Positions 62,748 through 64,000 of a stretch of 64,000 nucleotides of DNA are shown here, piece after piece (positions within the stretch are counted from its first letter, which is position 1; each line of letters begins with the position of its first letter). Source of the DNA: Micromonospora chokoriensis (GTDB taxonomy: Bacteria > Actinomycetota > Actinomycetes > Mycobacteriales > Micromonosporaceae); NCBI RefSeq assembly GCF_000718555.1, contig NZ_JOAN01000003.1, positions 310,001 to 374,000 of the forward strand. The letters are read 5' to 3'. The notes beneath the pieces are model-generated. The model had not been told where the DNA came from. It made no database searches and worked only from the letters and a program-made list of their open reading frames with translations. The translations under genes were made by a program, and so were the position numbers.

Positions 62748-64000
62748 GCCGCCTCCCCCGTGCGTAGTTGAAGCGCTTCTCGGACGTCGTCCCGGTCCGG
62801 CCGGTCCCGGCCGTCCAGATCAGCGATGGTCCAGGCCATTCGGATCACTCGGTCGAAGCCGCGCGCCGACAGCGAGCCGGAGTCGAGCCGGCCGCGCAGC
62901 TCGGCGGTGGACCGGGCCGGCAGTCGCCACGGCGGTCGGCGCAGGTGCGGGCCTTCCACCTCGGCGTTGAGCCGTCGGCCGAGGTCGGCCCAGCGGGTGG
63001 CCGCCGCCTGCCGGGCCGCCGCCACCCGGGCGGCGACCACCGCCGAGGGCTCGACGTCTCCGTCGTTCGCCATCAGCTCGGCCGCCCGCACCGGCATCAG
63101 CTGCACCTGCACGTCGATCCGGTCGAGCAGCGGCCCGGAGAGCCGGCCCAGGTAGCGGCGGCGGGCCAGCGGGGTGCACTCGCAGTGCGCGTCGCCGGCT
63201 GGCTTCGCGCACGGGCAAGGGTTGGCCGCCAGCACCAATTGGGTCCGGGCCGGGTAGACGGTGCCGCCCCCGCTGCGGCTCAGCTGGATGTGGCCGTGCT
63301 CCAGTGGCTGGCGCAGTGCCTCCAGCGCACCCTTGCTGAACTCGGGGGCCTCGTCCAGGAAGAGCACCCCACGATGCGCCAGCGACACCGCGCCGGGCCG
63401 GGCCAGCCCCGAGCCGCCACCGACCAGCGACGGCACGGTCGCCGTGTGGTGCGGCGCCTGAAACGGCGGGCGACGCAGCAACCGGCCGCCCGGGGGTAGC
63501 AGCCCGGCGACCGAGTGCAGCGCGGTGACCTCCAGCGCCGAGTCGTCGTCCAGCTCGGGCAGGATCGACGGCAGCCGTTCGGCGAGCATCGTCTTGCCGG
63601 CGCCCGGCGGACCGAGCAGTGCCACGTGGTGCCCGCCCGCAGCGGCGACCTCCAACGCGCGCCGGCCCATCTGCTGCCCGGCGACCTCGGCGAGATCCGG
63701 CCCGCCGACCACCGGTGTCGGGATGTCTGCCGGCGGCTCGATCAGCGGGGTACCGTCGCGGACGAAGGCGACGAGCCGGTGCAGGGTGTCCACCGCTCGT
63801 ACCCGTACCCCGGGGATGACGGCGGCCTCGGCGGCGTTGCCGACCGGGACGATCACCCGCGCGACGCCGGCCCTGGCTGCGGCGGCGACCATCGGGAGCA
63901 CGCCGCGCACCGGCCGGACCGTCCCGTCGAGCCCCAGCTCGCCGAGGACCACCACCCCCTCCAGGGGAAGCAGCGGCAGCTCACCCGACCCGCCCAGCAA
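62744..64000 (-). CDS. comM: ComM/YifB-type Mg-chelatase-like AAA+ ATPase, 5' partial
   Basis: At least 418 residues are visible; the N-terminus lies beyond the window. It has an N-terminal Lon-type fold (GELGLDGTVRPVRGVLPMVA), Walker A LLGPPGAGKTMLAERLPSIL, Walker B HRGVLFLDEAPEFSKG, LVLAANPCPCAKPAGDAHCEC and SGPLLDRIDVQVQ. ComM promotes branch migration during recombination of taken-up DNA. It forms one operon with dprA through a 4-nt GTGA overlap. Confidence 0.96.
   Translation of the reverse strand: MLGGSGELPLLPLEGVVVLGELGLDGTVRPVRGVLPMVAAAARAGVARVIVPVGNAAEAAVIPGVRVRAVDTLHRLVAFVRDGTPLIEPPADIPTPVVGGPDLAEVAGQQMGRRALEVAAAGGHHVALLGPPGAGKTMLAERLPSILPELDDDSALEVTALHSVAGLLPPGGRLLRRPPFQAPHHTATVPSLVGGGSGLARPGAVSLAHRGVLFLDEAPEFSKGALEALRQPLEHGHIQLSRSGGGTVYPARTQLVLAANPCPCAKPAGDAHCECTPLARRRYLGRLSGPLLDRIDVQVQLMPVRAAELMANDGDVEPSAVVAARVAAARQAAATRWADLGRRLNAEVEGPHLRRPPWRLPARSTAELRGRLDSGSLSARGFDRVIRMAWTIADLDGRDRPDRDDVREALQLRTGEAA

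Overview
The window is high-GC actinobacterial chromosome, most likely from the family Micromonosporaceae (Micromonospora or a close relative). The reasons are the very strong G/C third-position bias, many GTG starts, many 4-nt ATGA/GTGA gene overlaps, DUF397/DUF5753 regulator genes, zinc-binding L28 and L32 ribosomal proteins, and a gene order that, from memory, follows the conserved actinobacterial block known in Mycobacterium tuberculosis as roughly Rv2927c to Rv2894c. It is overwhelmingly core genome. There is no prophage, transposase, CRISPR array, rRNA or tRNA that I can see.

Layout. 1-2580: end of a ROK-family kinase, a DUF397/XRE regulator pair and a small unknown gene. 2767-10898: ddl, DUF3515, an Lrp-type protein, thiL, a GNAT acetyltransferase, rpmB, a FakA-like DAK2 protein and recG. 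11003-13751: two paralogous LPXTG cell-wall-anchored proteins with matching terminators and a shared upstream half-site. 14046-19554: rsmD, coaD, a SepIVA/DivIVA-like coiled-coil protein, DUF177, rpmF, plsX, rnc and mutM, nearly all overlapping or tightly packed. 19757-24726: an MMPL transporter, a GH114-type protein, a CAP-domain protein and a 64-residue coiled-coil protein. 25087-29321: smc and a HAD hydrolase. 29329-34346 (minus strand): a DinB protein, a universal stress protein, an MFS efflux pump, its likely MarR repressor and a PhoD-like phosphatase. 34497-44555: ftsY, a phosphotransferase-like protein, the nitrogen cluster amt-glnB-glnD behind a probable GlnR operator, a NarL-type two-component system and ffh. 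44624-49127: a Uma2 protein, an amidohydrolase, a TetR regulator, an archaeal/eukaryote-type proS and DUF402. 49357-55319: rpsP, khpA, rimM, trmD, rplS, two signal peptidases, a Nudix hydrolase, rnhB and DUF2469. 55383-64000: a sulfite-oxidase-family protein, an M23 peptidase, a class V aminotransferase, a XerC-like recombinase, an acyltransferase, a 36-residue membrane protein, dprA and the 3' part of comM.

How the genes work together. The main theme is macromolecule synthesis and envelope traffic: ribosomal proteins with their maturation factors (rimM, rsmD, trmD, khpA, rnc), both SRP GTPases (ffh, ftsY), two signal peptidases, phospholipid and peptidoglycan precursors (plsX, ddl), chromosome segregation (smc) and DNA repair or uptake (mutM, recG, rnhB, dprA, comM). 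amt-glnB-glnD is a self-contained ammonium-sensing unit.

The most interesting signals are small and regulatory. Many genes carry a TANNNT hexamer 6-8 nt before the start codon, which is the signature of leaderless transcripts. In two places the TAG stop of the upstream gene is itself the start of that hexamer. ddl and rsmD are each preceded by a very short leaderless-type ORF whose stop overlaps the next start. A palindromic repeat supplies the start region of glnD. A decayed dprA fragment beside xerC marks where an acyltransferase segment entered the xerC-dprA junction. I see no clear new multi-gene defence or biosynthetic system.
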